Shown piece after piece: positions 30,466 to 40,307 of a stretch of DNA of 64,000 nt; positions within the stretch are counted from its first letter, which is position 1, and each line of letters begins with the position of its first letter. A program made the translations under genes and the position numbers. The DNA lies in the NCBI GenBank assembly GCA_905221605.1, contig CAJNDS010000602.1, positions 705,001-769,000 of the forward strand. Reading direction: 5' to 3'. The DNA comes from Symbiodinium natans. Taxonomy: Eukaryota; Sar; Dinophyceae; Suessiales; Symbiodiniaceae. Below the pieces are notes generated by a model. That model was given only the letters and a program-made list of their open reading frames with translations, had not been told where the DNA came from and did no database searches.

Positions 30466-31650
30466 GCGGATGTTCCGGATCTGGACGAAGAATTGCTGGC
30501 TCTGGCAATTCAATGCAAGGTGCCCGAGGCATACCATCAGTGCCTCTCAGGCTTCGATGTTCCTCTTTTCGGCTGTTTGGCCGCCTCAGCCACAGACTTC
30601 GCGCCAGCACTTGACACTCTCCTCGAGAAGGTTTCTGCCCCGGAATCCGCCGCTGAGATCTTGCTGGTTCAGGCTTCATTTCGGCTTCTCTTTCAGAAAT
30701 GCAATAACCAGGCAGCCGCTTCGCAAGGCACTGAGCCCAAAGCTCCTTCCTCGGCTTTGATATCTGGGTGGGTCGAGCAGTTCCCGCCAAAGTTGTCAGG
30801 TGAGCAGGTCATCCAGCTGCGTTCCGCCTTTGGAGCGTCCTATCCGGGTGAAGTGTTGGACCACGAGAACACCCCCGGCAGTCGCATGTTGGCTCTTACT
30901 TCGAAGGTGATGCAGCCGGGTGAGCTTAAGTGGATACCCTGGAAGTTTCGGATGAGCAAGGCTCAAGAGGAAGCTTTCAACCTTCGCCGGCCCTCCAAGG
31001 TCCCGAAGTTCGAGGACTTCATCTACGATGAGATTCCAGCTCGAGAACTTCCGCAAGGCCAAGTTGGCGCATCATTTCTTCAAGGGGTGCTCGGCCTCAT
31101 GTCGGTGTCGGCATCCTTGGTGCAAGGGGCACATCTCCACAATCTTCGCCTCTACGAGCGCAAGTTCATCAAGTTGGCATGCTCACGCTTGGAGGGTTCG
31201 ACTGGCCTCAGACAACCTAACATCGAGGAGTTACAGGCTGCCGACCGACATCTCTGGGGTATCATGGCTGACTTGGTCAACGTGCACAAGTGGACGTTGA
31301 ATGATGCCTTGACTGAGGTGGTTGAAATCCGCGGTGATATGTCAGCCATGCTCCAGCCACGTGCAGCTGTCTCTAAGTTTCGGCCAGAGGGCAGGAAGGG
31401 TGATGGCAAGAAGGGCCGTCCCCCTCAGGAGTCTTCATCTGGCAAGGGTGGCAAAGGTCAGCGCTGGGTTCTCTCTTACCAGGACAAGTCTGGGGCACGC
31501 AAGAATCTCTGTCGTGGCTACAGTTCTCGTGATGGATGCAAGTTTGCGAATTGTCGCTTTGAGCATTTGTGTCCGGTCCCAGGCGCGGATGGCCGTCCAT
31601 GTTTGGGTAAGCATCCGGCGTACGAGCACAAGTCACGCGCTTCAAACTGA
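30466..31650 (+). CDS. Element 2 Gag-like protein, start codons separated by the insertion
   Basis: From 30466 the frame is open to the TGA at 31648-31650 (about 395 codons). It keeps the 23 bp that element 1 lacks (CLAASATD region), so the body is intact; only the first three codons (ATG GCT TCG at 29826-29834) are cut off by the insertion. The C-terminus repeats the Lys/Gly-rich stretch, the CCCH finger (CRGYSSRDGC, NCRFEH) and the KHPAYEH segment. Translation would need an upstream start within the insertion, a non-ATG start, or splicing. The likely role is nucleocapsid-type binding of element RNA, by family analogy. It is in frame with Pol. Confidence 0.65.
   Translation, partial: ADVPDLDEELLALAIQCKVPEAYHQCLSGFDVPLFGCLAASATDFAPALDTLLEKVSAPESAAEILLVQASFRLLFQKCNNQAAASQGTEPKAPSSALISGWVEQFPPKLSGEQVIQLRSAFGASYPGEVLDHENTPGSRMLALTSKVMQPGELKWIPWKFRMSKAQEEAFNLRRPSKVPKFEDFIYDEIPARELPQGQVGASFLQGVLGLMSVSASLVQGAHLHNLRLYERKFIKLACSRLEGSTGLRQPNIEELQAADRHLWGIMADLVNVHKWTLNDALTEVVEIRGDMSAMLQPRAAVSKFRPEGRKGDGKKGRPPQESSSGKGGKGQRWVLSYQDKSGARKNLCRGYSSRDGCKFANCRFEHLCPVPGADGRPCLGKHPAYEHKSRASN
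31648..31650 (+). promoter_or_regulatory. In-frame TGA between Gag and Pol (element 2)
   Basis: Same AAC-TGA-CTA context as element 1, with no other stop between Gag and the end of Pol in this frame. Conservation of one stop in an otherwise open 4.9-kb frame in both copies argues against a random nonsense mutation. Confidence 0.6.
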
Positions 31651-34600
31651 CTATCTTCTTCACTGGGGGCCGGCAATTCAGATGTCCGTACAACAAGAGA
31701 GGATGATGGTGTCTCGCCCGCAGAAGCTCTTCAGAATGGCGATTTCTCTTGGGAGACTTGCTTGTATCTTTTGCAGGACTCGTTCCCTGGTGCAGTTTTT
31801 CTTCGCCGTTCACACGTGCTGACTGGGGGTCGACCTGCTGCTCAGTATTTTAACTTAGGGGCACGCGTGGGGGGTCACGGTGGCATGTGCTCGGCCACTC
31901 TGGAGCAGCAAGATCTTGTGCGGTATGTGAACGCATTTCTCTCGCACCTTTTTCCTGAAGGCACTTGGACGAGCATCTGTGTTTCTCACAATGAGTTTGC
32001 GCACATCCACCAGGATTTCAACAGCCCCGAATCTCAGAATTACACCTTCAGCCTGGGGGCCTTCTCGGGCGGAGGCTTGTGGTTGGAAGGCGACGCTTCG
32101 GCTTTTCCAGGCTACACCTTGGTGCCGCCTCCAGACAAGGAGGCAGATCAGTCCTTGCGTGGGGCCATTGTGTGCACTCGGCGGGCAGGATTCTCTTTCA
32201 ATGGCCGCTTGCGCCACTGCAGCGAACCATGGGTTGGCGATCGCTGGGTCGTCATCGCTTATACGGCGCCCAATCCGGATGCTCTGTCCGCTGATGACGT
32301 CTCTTTGCTGGCGGCTCTTGGTTTTCCCTTGCCTCGCGTGTCGAGCACACCTCCACCGCCATCTGCTCAAGGCAGTGTCGTTGCAACTCCTGCTCCGGAT
32401 GCACAGGTCACGTGCCCATCACCACCGCTTCCCGAGCAGGTCCTGCCTCCGCACTTTCCTGCCCTGCGACGGAATCTTTTCCTCGAGTTGTGTTCAGGCA
32501 AGAATCGGCCACTTTCCTCTGCGGCTCTCAGGGCTGGTGTGTCTGTCATCTCAGTTGATATCCTTCGCTCATGTGAGCAGGACATCCTCCAGGATAGCAC
32601 TTACGATGCTTTGTTGCGGCTGGGGTTCTCCGGCCAAGTGACACTTGCGCATGCATCTCCACCGTGCACTGAGTACAGCCGTCTCAAGTTGCTGGATAAT
32701 GCAGGCCCCCGCCCTCTGCGTTCACCGGACCATATGGAAGGTTTCCCAGACTTGAATGCTGAGGAGAAGCACCGTTTCGAGCAAAGCCGCTTGCTCCTTT
32801 TTCGTTCCTTGCACATCCTCCGCGCTGTGTGGTGCGGTGGTGGCCACATTAGCTTCGAACACCCTGCCAACAGTCTTGCCTGGCTCGAGAAAGATACCCA
32901 GGCTTTTCTTAAGCACGTTTCCGCCGATCTCAACTGCATTGCGGCTTGTCGGTTTGGGGCAGATTGGTACAAACGTTGGCTCTTTGCTTGCACTTGGCGG
33001 GATATGCAGGGCTTGGCGTGTGCTTGCAATCACGCTCCCGACAGCCACCAACAGGTGGTTGGTGCTCGCAACTCGGATGGCACCTGGGCCTCAGCTGCTA
33101 CTTCTGAGTTCCCTCCTGCACTGGCGGAGGCGTATGTGGCTGCTGCGCTGCCCTTGTTCGAGCCGTGTGCAGATCCAGTTGATTTGTCCTTGGCCCAGCT
33201 CCCCTTCCTTGTACCCAAGAAGGGCATGCACTCTCCTCCTTTTGGCACGCAAGATGGCGGCGGCATCTTTTCCTGCCCTGATTGGTCTAAGCCCCCTAGC
33301 GATGCTGTGGATGTCTTTGACGGCTTGCGCCAAGAACTTGTGCATTACCTGTTGTCTCGCAAGGCACCTCTTCGCCTTCAGGAGCATGTTCAAAGTCAAT
33401 GCGAGGATGCTCTGTTTTCCGCGGATGAAGTGCTGGCTCTTCGCGCCATGTGGTCCTCCTGGTTCACTCGCAAGGGCTGGCCTGCCCCCGATTGGACAGT
33501 TCCACCTTCTCAGCCATATTGTCTTCATGCCCTCTCCGCTTTGTCCCGAGCCATGGGCGATCGAGATGACTTGCTGTTTCCTTGCTTGTTGGAGGGCATC
33601 CCCACTGGTTTCTTCAATGACATCCCGAGGAGCAACGTCTTCATCCCGGTGGAAGACGTGGGCAGCCTGGCCTCCGATGATCAACTGCAGATTTGCGAGA
33701 GCAATTGGCAGGGAGCACGGGAGAACCCTGCTATCCTGCACGAGTTGGTGCAGAAAGAAGTCGATGAAGGCTGGCTGGAGGAGGTTCCTCTCTCCGAGGC
33801 AAAGCAACGTTGGGATAAAATCGCGGTTGCCAAGCTGAACGTGGTCCTTGCTGAAAACAAGAAGCCCCGCTTGATCATGGATGGGACTATCAGTGGGACC
33901 AACCCGAGCTGTTTCATGAACGAGAAGTACAACCTCCCTGGCTTGCAGGATGTTCGCTCTTGCTTTCCTCTTCGCGGGTGCCACTCTCAGCACGCAGGTT
34001 TCAGTTTGGATATCCGGGCCGCGCGCAAAACAATCCGTATCAAGGAATCGGAGCGTGGTCTGTGCGGCATTAAGCTGGAGGATGGCCGCCATTACTGGTA
34101 TCGCGTGTGCCCCTTTGGTACGAATTTCTCAGCTCTTTGGTGGGCGCGGCTTTCATCCTTCATGATCAGGGTTTTCCATCTTCTATTATGGGTCGCACAT
34201 ATGCTCAGCATTTATGTGGACGATCTTTTGCTGGTCCAGGATGATGCTGTGGTGGCAGTGTTCGGCAGCTTGCTTCTCTCTTTCTGCCAATCCTTCGGGA
34301 TTCCTCTTTCCTGGGCCAAGGTACAACTCAGTCACGAGCTGAAGTGGTTGGGCTGGTGTTTTAACTTTCGCGCCGGAACGTTCTGGGTTCCAGAAGATAA
34401 GCGGTCCAAGCTGCTGCATCAGATTCGGGTTCTTCTCAGAAAAGGTCCTGTCGAGAAACAGGCCCTAGAGCAGACCGTGGGTCTGTTGATGTGGATAACT
34501 CAGGCATCGGTGCAGCTGCGCCCCTGGCTTTGCAACCTTTGGCGGGACCTTCAACGCCCGGCAGCGACAAACTTCAGCATCTCTTCCAGTGAATGGCAGA

Positions 34601-35451
34601 CGCTCAAGGATCACCTGGATGAGAACTTGCGGTTCTGTTCTACCCCGCCTGGGACGGCCATTCCATGCGGTGCTACCTTGATCTCTGCCCGACACGTCCC
34701 ACTTCGCAGCAAGGCAGATCTGTGCAAGGTCCCTTTGACAACTCGTCGCGTCTACATGCGGATTGCTGACCCGCAACACCGGAAGCGGCATGTGTCCGAG
34801 GCGAGCCGTCGCTTCTTGCTCTTCTGGGAGGACTGGTGTCTCCAGTCTCCATCACTCACATGCTTGCAACCTTCTTGCAGGGCGATCTCCGCAACACTTG
34901 CAGCCGATGCGTTTGCTTCCAGCCAGTGCATTGGGATTGGGGGCTTTCTTCGTGTCCAGGGTTCCTCGGCAGTTTGGTTCAGTGAACGTTTTGCTCTCTC
35001 CGATATGCAATGCTTGGGGGTGCCTCTCGCCCCGGATGCTCAGAAGAACATTGGTTGCTGGGAACTGCTCGCCCAGATGGCCTTGCTCATCCTCTTTGCG
35101 GAGGTCTGTCCGGGTGGTCGTGCTGGCTTGTCGCTCCGCACCTTCTGCGATAACAGCGCGGCTGAGTCAGCAGGCAATCGCATGCTGACAACTTCCAGCC
35201 CCCTTTGCTTCTTCGCGCAGCAACTGGCGTGTCTTTCATTCAAGCTCGGCCTCACCTTGGATATCCAGCACATCTCCGGCTTTCGCAATACAGAAGCAGA
35301 TTTCTTGAGTAGATGGCAGCCGCCGGAGGAGTTGCAGCACGGATTTGAGCTCTTGTACAGGTATCGATTTCCTGTGGCTCGCATTTGGCAGTCGCATCAT
35401 GATGTGCGCCTTTTTCCCGCAGATACAAAGCTGCTGTGGCAGCCCCCATGA
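31651..35451 (+). CDS. Element 2 Pol: 2OG-Fe(II) oxygenase-like, C5-MTase-like, RT, RNase H
   Basis: The same length as element 1 Pol with no indel. About 16 of 1,229 residues differ, for example D90E, L96F, T222P, R247K, N297H and H755R. All motif residues are kept: HQD and distal His of the oxygenase-like domain, SPPC of the methyltransferase-like domain, LDIRAA and YVDD of RT, and the four acidic residues of RNase H. H755R restores a basic residue right after the RT motif A. Retention of an intact frame while YR has decayed suggests selection on Pol or recent copying from an active source. The function is as for the element 1 copy and is inferred. Confidence 0.85.
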   Translation, partial: LSSSLGAGNSDVRTTREDDGVSPAEALQNGDFSWETCLYLLQDSFPGAVFLRRSHVLTGGRPAAQYFNLGARVGGHGGMCSATLEQQDLVRYVNAFLSHLFPEGTWTSICVSHNEFAHIHQDFNSPESQNYTFSLGAFSGGGLWLEGDASAFPGYTLVPPPDKEADQSLRGAIVCTRRAGFSFNGRLRHCSEPWVGDRWVVIAYTAPNPDALSADDVSLLAALGFPLPRVSSTPPPPSAQGSVVATPAPDAQVTCPSPPLPEQVLPPHFPALRRNLFLELCSGKNRPLSSAALRAGVSVISVDILRSCEQDILQDSTYDALLRLGFSGQVTLAHASPPCTEYSRLKLLDNAGPRPLRSPDHMEGFPDLNAEEKHRFEQSRLLLFRSLHILRAVWCGGGHISFEHPANSLAWLEKDTQAFLKHVSADLNCIAACRFGADWYKRWLFACTWRDMQGLACACNHAPDSHQQVVGARNSDGTWASAATSEFPPALAEAYVAAALPLFEPCADPVDLSLAQLPFLVPKKGMHSPPFGTQDGGGIFSCPDWSKPPSDAVDVFDGLRQELVHYLLSRKAPLRLQEHVQSQCEDALFSADEVLALRAMWSSWFTRKGWPAPDWTVPPSQPYCLHALSALSRAMGDRDDLLFPCLLEGIPTGFFNDIPRSNVFIPVEDVGSLASDDQLQICESNWQGARENPAILHELVQKEVDEGWLEEVPLSEAKQRWDKIAVAKLNVVLAENKKPRLIMDGTISGTNPSCFMNEKYNLPGLQDVRSCFPLRGCHSQHAGFSLDIRAARKTIRIKESERGLCGIKLEDGRHYWYRVCPFGTNFSALWWARLSSFMIRVFHLLLWVAHMLSIYVDDLLLVQDDAVVAVFGSLLLSFCQSFGIPLSWAKVQLSHELKWLGWCFNFRAGTFWVPEDKRSKLLHQIRVLLRKGPVEKQALEQTVGLLMWITQASVQLRPWLCNLWRDLQRPAATNFSISSSEWQTLKDHLDENLRFCSTPPGTAIPCGATLISARHVPLRSKADLCKVPLTTRRVYMRIADPQHRKRHVSEASRRFLLFWEDWCLQSPSLTCLQPSCRAISATLAADAFASSQCIGIGGFLRVQGSSAVWFSERFALSDMQCLGVPLAPDAQKNIGCWELLAQMALLILFAEVCPGGRAGLSLRTFCDNSAAESAGNRMLTTSSPLCFFAQQLACLSFKLGLTLDIQHISGFRNTEADFLSRWQPPEELQHGFELLYRYRFPVARIWQSHHDVRLFPADTKLLWQPP

Positions 35452-35527
35452 GCTCAGTCGTCACACTTGAATGTTTGGGGCTTTCCAGGCGTTCCTCCTT
35501 CACTTTAGGATGTGGCAGTTCTAAAGT

Positions 35528-36433
35528 GGGGAATGTCTTTTGGTTCGCATGGATCGGTAATGTGTTCATGCTGCATGCTCACCTTTGATGCTTCGACCGC
35601 CACATCCAAAAAGTGAAGGAGTGTTTCGTCAGATGGTCCTTTGTGCAGTGGAGTGCATAGATCCGATTCGCGTGAGATATCTTCTGCATTCATCTTGTTG
35701 TTGTAGATGTTCAGATTTGGCGAATGCGGGTGTGCGTTGTGAAGATTTCCTTTGCTGTACTTTGGGCGATGGCTGATAGTAAAATATAAACGTATCTTGT
35801 GTTTACTCAAGGATGTTTTTATTTTACTTCAACTGAGCTGTCACTTTGCTTGCGTATCAGCCATCGGCCCAAAGTGAGAGACTCATGACATACTTCGCAT
35901 GCGTGAGCAGTTTTTGTGATCCCACCCTCCCGCCCTTGGATTGTCTCTGGGGGTGGTGTGCTCTTTTGTTTTCCCTCGGGATTCGAGCCAGTTGCAGGAG
36001 GCTTTTGCTCGCATGGAGATGAAATCTACCACACTTTCGACAGGCATGTCTTGTGCCATTTTTCACTTCCAATGTGGTGTCCCACTTTTTCGAGCGCCTG
36101 AATCTTGCGCCCAAGAACTCTGGCACGTCGGCAAGCCGTGGTGCTACTCTGTATAGCCCTCCTTGGGGGGGAATGTCTTTTGGTTCGCATGGATCGGTAA
36201 TGTGTTCATGCTGCATGCTCACCTTTGATGCTTCGACCGCCACATCCAAAAAAGTGAAGGAGTGTTTCGTCAGATGGTCCTTTGTGCAGTGGAGTGCATA
36301 GATCCGATTCGCGTGAGATATCTTCTGCATTCATCTTGTTGTTGTAGATGTTCAGATTTGGCGAATGCGGGTGTGCGTTGTGGAAGATTTCCTTTGCTGT
36401 ACTTTGGGCGATGGCTGATAGTAAAATATAAAC
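35528..36433 (+). repeat. B1 (35528-35791), A2 (35792-35920), spacer, B2 (36168-36433) of element 2
   Basis: Same B1-A2-spacer-B2 order as element 1. B1 and B2 share element-2-specific bases (CGTCAGATGG, CTTGTTGTTG) that both differ from element 1. They differ from each other only by an A-run length and GTGAAG versus GTGGAAG. A2 lacks about 10 bp present in the A1 of this copy. Confidence 0.8.
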
Positions 36434-36539
36434 GACTGTATTCCTTAATTCGCTCTCTCACACACACACACGGGGGGCTTTTCTTTCTGTTGGCTTTTGT
36501 TTATAATCTAAGATTTAGGCATTTAAACCTCAGCCTGCA

Positions 36540-37840
36540 AAAAAACCCTTAACCTTTAAACCCTGTAGGGTTGAGGTTTCAAGGTTAAGGGTTTAAGATT
36601 TAGGCATTTGAACCTATGCCGGCAATTAAACCCTCAGCCGTTTACCTTTGAATTCTGGGGTTAAGATTTTTACAGGTTTAGAGTTTAAGATGAAGGCATT
36701 TAAACCTAAGCCTGCAATTAATTTTAAACCCTTAACCTTTAAACCCTGTAAGGCTAAGGTTTAAAGGCTTAGGGTTTAAGATTTAGCCATTTAAACCTGT
36801 AGCCAAGCCCTTAACCTTTAAACCCTGTAGGGTTAAGATTTTAAAGGTTTAGGATTTAAGATTTAAGCATGTAAATCTCAGACTTCAATTTTTTTAAACC
36901 CTTAACCTTTAAACCCTGTTGGGCTAAGGTTTAAAGGTTTCGGGCTTAAGATTTAGGCATTTAAACCGATTCCGGCAATTAACGCTAATCCTTTAACCTT
37001 AAAACCCTATAGGGATAAGATATTTAATGGTTAGGGTTTAAGTTTAAGGTTTAGGTATTTAGACCTATGCCGGCAGTTCATATTGAACCCTTAACCTTAA
37101 ACCCTTCTACGGATAAGATTTAAAGGTTTAGCATTCTTTACTTAGACATTTATATTTAAGCTTGCAATTAAACCGAAACCCTTAACCTTTAAGCCCTATA
37201 GGGTGAAGGTTTAAATTAGGGTTTAAGATTCAGACATTTCAACCTAAGACGGCAATTCACAATAAACCCTTAACCTTTAAACCCTATAGGGTTAAGGTTT
37301 AAAGGTTTGGGGTTTAAGATTTAGGCATTTAAACCTAATTTGTCACCCTTAACACCCTTAAACTTTGTAGTGTGAAGGTTTAAAGGTTTAGGGTTTAAGA
37401 TTTAGACATTTAAACCTAAGCCCATAGAGTTTAAACCTTAAGGGTTTCAGGTTTAGGCATCTATTCCTTAACCCTAAACCCTCTAGGGTCAGGACCCTAA
37501 AGCCCTCGGCCTTCAAACCCCATGGTTTGAAGGTTTGGGGTTTAAGACTTAGGCATTTAAACCTAGAGGGCATTTAAGCTTTAAACCTAAACCCTTCAGG
37601 GTCAGAACCTTGGCACCCTATAGGGATCTAGCACCTGCAGATATACATCGGTTTTTAAACCATTACACCGTGTAAGAAGGTTTAGGGTCTTTTCGGGGTC
37701 TACGTCCAAATTTCTCACGGGGTTAACCCTGCAGGGTTTAAAGTTAAAGGTTTAGGATTAAAGGTTTAGGCAATACTTGTAACCCTATAGTGCTTGAGGC
37801 TTAAACCCATAGAACTTAAATCCCTAGGGTTATGCTTAAG
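36540..37840. repeat. Degenerate telomere-like palindromic tandem array
   Basis: About a dozen units of 80-100 bp. Each has a near-palindrome of the type CCTTTAAACCCTGTAGGG followed by TTAAGGTTTAAAGG, then TTTAGGGTTTAAGATTTAGG and a short linker (CATTTAAACCTAAGCC). Unit centres include about 36563, 36822, 36913, 37003, 37193 and 37281. TTTAGGG/CCCTAAA words occur repeatedly but never in a regular 7-bp register, so it is not an active telomere. Confidence 0.8.
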
Positions 37841-37859
37841 TCCCTAAGTTTCACAAAAA

Positions 37860-38866
37860 AACGAAGAAAAAAACAAAAACAAAACAGAAAACATCTTTTC
37901 CAAAACTATGGGGCTGGGGCCGCCAAAAGATGTTTTTGGGTTTGCTCGAGAAAAAGATGGTTTTTTTGGTTCGAAACCATCTTTTTCTCGCGAAAAAGAT
38001 GGTTTTTGGAGGTCTTCTCCTGGTAAAACCATCTTTTTCTCGAGAAAAGATGGGTTTTCGAAGGATGGTTGCTCAAAACCATCTTTTTCTCGAGAAAAAG
38101 ATGGTTTCGAACCAAAAAACCATCTTTTTCTCGAAAAAATAAATAAAACCAAAAAAAAACATCTTTTCCAAAACTACGGGGCTGGGGCCTCCAAAGATGG
38201 TTTTTTTGCTCCATACTTGAGCCAAATTTGCGTTCGAATTGCAAAACTGAACACCAAAGGCTTCCAGCGTGGTGCACATGCTCAGTTGAGTGCACACTGT
38301 ACCATCTGAAAGTGAAGGGGGAAAGGGTGTCGCGTGCTGACAGAGCCGACACTGTGGCGAAAAGTCTTCTAAATGAAACACTCACGGTCTATTTTCCTGC
38401 TCTCTCGCTGGTTGCGGCACTTAAGCCAAGCACAAGAACCCGGCTTCCAAGCAGGAACAATCCAAATCAGCTGGAATTCATGTTTGTCGGACGGACTTCT
38501 CTTCTTCTCATCTTCTTCTTGTTCGAGGCCTCTTCTTCTTGAGCTTCTTGGCTGAAGAGTGCTTTTGGATGTTTTTTTGGGGTTTTTGGGGCCGGTCATC
38601 GCTTTGGTTTTCTCGAGAAAAAGATGGTTTTTTTGGTTCGAAACCATCTTTTTCTCGAGAAAAAGATGGTTTTTGGAGGTCTTCTCCGGGTAAAATCATC
38701 TTTTTCTCGAGAAAAGATGGTTTTTCGAAGGATGGTTGCTCAAACCCATCTTTTTCTCGAGAAAAAGATCGTTTCGAACCAAAAAAACCATCTTTTTCTC
38801 GAGAAAACCACAAAAACCCAAAAAACCATCTTTTCCAAAACTATGGGGCTGGGGCCTCCAAAAGAT

Positions 38867-38903
<37 letters not shown>

Positions 38904-39115
38904 GGTTTTTTGGTTTTCTCGAGAAAAAGATGGTCTTTTGGTTCGAAACCATCTTTTTCTCGAGAAAAAGATGGTTTTACCAGGAGAAGACCTCCAAAAA
39001 CCATATTTTTCTCGAGAAAAAGATGGTTTCGAACCAAAAAAACCATCTTTTTCTCGAGCAAACCAAAAAAACCATCTTTTGGAGGCCCCAGCCCCATAGT
39101 TTTGGAAAAGATGTT
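37860..39115. repeat. Two arrays of CTCGAG-centred perfect hairpins
   Basis: Arrays at about 37870-38205 and 38590-39115 contain around fourteen copies of a palindrome built on CCATCTTTTTCTCGAG and its complement; for example 38641-38672 is a perfect 32-bp palindrome. Blocks with GGGGCTGGGGCC occur in + orientation near 37910, 38175 and 38845 and inverted near 39080, so larger inverted repeats exist as well. A T-run lies at 38868-38902. Between the arrays (38205-38590) no convincing gene was found. Confidence 0.85.
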
Positions 39116-39227
39116 TTTTTTTTTTTTTTGTTTTTTTTGGATTTTTTGTTTTTTTTTGGTTTTTTGGGTTTTTGTTAGTTTCTTGTTTTGTTGTTTTTCC
39201 CTTGATCTGGCTAGGGCTCGGCTGCCA

Positions 39228-39430
39228 CCCGCGGTGGGTCCATTGGGGGGGGGGGGGTGAGCAAATATAAATATAAATATAAATATATTTACAAATATAA
39301 ATATAAATATAAAGATAAATATACAGATAAATAACATAAATATAAATAGAAAATGAAAAAAACATATATATATATATATATTGTATAAATATGATACATA
39401 AACATATATTCTTATGTATATATATATACG
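39228..39430. repeat. CCCGCGGTGGGTCCATTG, G-run and AT microsatellite
   Basis: 39228-39245 is the reverse complement of 27059-27076. It is followed by a G-run (to 39257), (AAATAT)n and (TA)n. The arrangement of G/C-run plus AT hexamer repeat matches the left partner at 26915-27076. Confidence 0.75.
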
Positions 39431-39727
39431 ATAGATTTATACGACATACATTTTCGATTGTGTGCCGAGACAGAGACAAGGGAAGAGGGGGGAACGAGGT
39501 AGGAAGAAAACGCAAATTTTGTGCCGTTGAAGGCGGCTTCGAATATCTTGCGGCGTTGCAAACATTGGCGGCTTCTGTCCGAGAGCAGAGTGAACAACAG
39601 AGGGATATGACTGAATGCCTTTCGCGAAGTGTCGTCCCAATGGTTTACTACATTTGACATGTCGAATGGCAATAGCTACCTAGACTTTTTTTACACCTTT
39701 CCGGCCTTTGGCACATGCACTTGAAAG
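39431..39727. other. No certain gene; short helical frame
   Basis: A frame ending at 39657 has a coding-like tail (FEYLAALQTLAASVREQSEQ, ending VVPMVYYI) but its upstream part is microsatellite-derived. It could be an exon of the small coiled-coil gene that follows; this is not supported further. Confidence 0.3.
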
Positions 39728-40033
39728 ATGTCAGCTGTCGGCATGCGGAGCATTTGGAGTGGTGCTCAAGCACGGTGCACGATGTTGCACTACCATGCGT
39801 CATGCATACCCTTTGTGCCTGATCGTCTGGCGCTTACTTTGCTTTGCAGTTTATTTGTGATGCTATATTGTTTCGACCTCGCCCGTCAGGCCACTGTGGT
39901 GGTGAGCTGCCACGCAGAATGCACTGAAAAGTGCGCTCGCCTTCGGAAGGAGGTGCAGGCATTGCGCGATGAGGTCGATGCCCGTCTGCGAACGTTGGAG
40001 GCAGCGCGCCATGCCTACCAACGAACTTATTGA
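39728..40033 (+). CDS. Small membrane-anchored coiled-coil ORF upstream of AMT1
   Basis: An ATG at 39728 gives 101 residues. The middle has a hydrophobic segment (LALTLLCSLFVMLYCFDLA) that could span a membrane; it is followed by a charged coiled coil (CARLRKEVQALRDEVDARLR, then TLEAARH). A matching arrangement, a hydrophobic helix then a coiled coil ending in RLSALEARR, lies just before the second transporter (42188-42479), so the pair was duplicated with it. It may be a separate small gene or 5' exons of the transporter; the TGA at 40031-40033 and a good acceptor at about 40304 leave both possible. No family is recognised. Confidence 0.45.
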   Translation: MSAVGMRSIWSGAQARCTMLHYHASCIPFVPDRLALTLLCSLFVMLYCFDLARQATVVVSCHAECTEKCARLRKEVQALRDEVDARLRTLEAARHAYQRTY

Positions 40034-40307
40034 TTCCACACTGTTTGTCACCATGCATTCAGTGTTTCATCGGTGCCAGGCACGACCTGCCCTTGCACAG
40101 CGCGCTTTGCAGACATCATTGTCGTCATCTTATTTCTTGGCAGAGGTTCCTGTGATGCATTTGGTGGTAAGCCATGCATGACTCTGCATCTTTCCTTAAG
40201 CACTAGAATTCAGGTGTCAGCAAGTGTCTAGAAACGTACCTGGGTAGAAGCCGTACACAGCTTGGCACAGCCTGTTGTGAGTTTTTCGGTGTTCTTTTCA
40301 CAGCCAG

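Larger units (their letters stand above)
27153..36433 (+). mobile_element. Element 2: second copy of the YR retroelement
   Basis: 9,281 bp with the same termini (GTATCTTGTG ... ATATAAAC) and gene order as element 1. Differences include a decayed and partly inverted 5' third, an extra 180-bp 3' segment of the YR ORF (about 28925-29105) and a 631-bp insertion in the Gag start (29835-30465). Gag-TGA-Pol is otherwise open. B1 and B2 differ from each other at about two positions, compared with none in element 1, so this insertion is probably older. Flanking DNA is unrelated to that of element 1. Confidence 0.85.

Noticed and set aside
36540-37840. An active telomere
   Set aside because: TTTAGGG words are scattered and in both orientations, with no regular 7-bp array, and the sequence continues on both sides.
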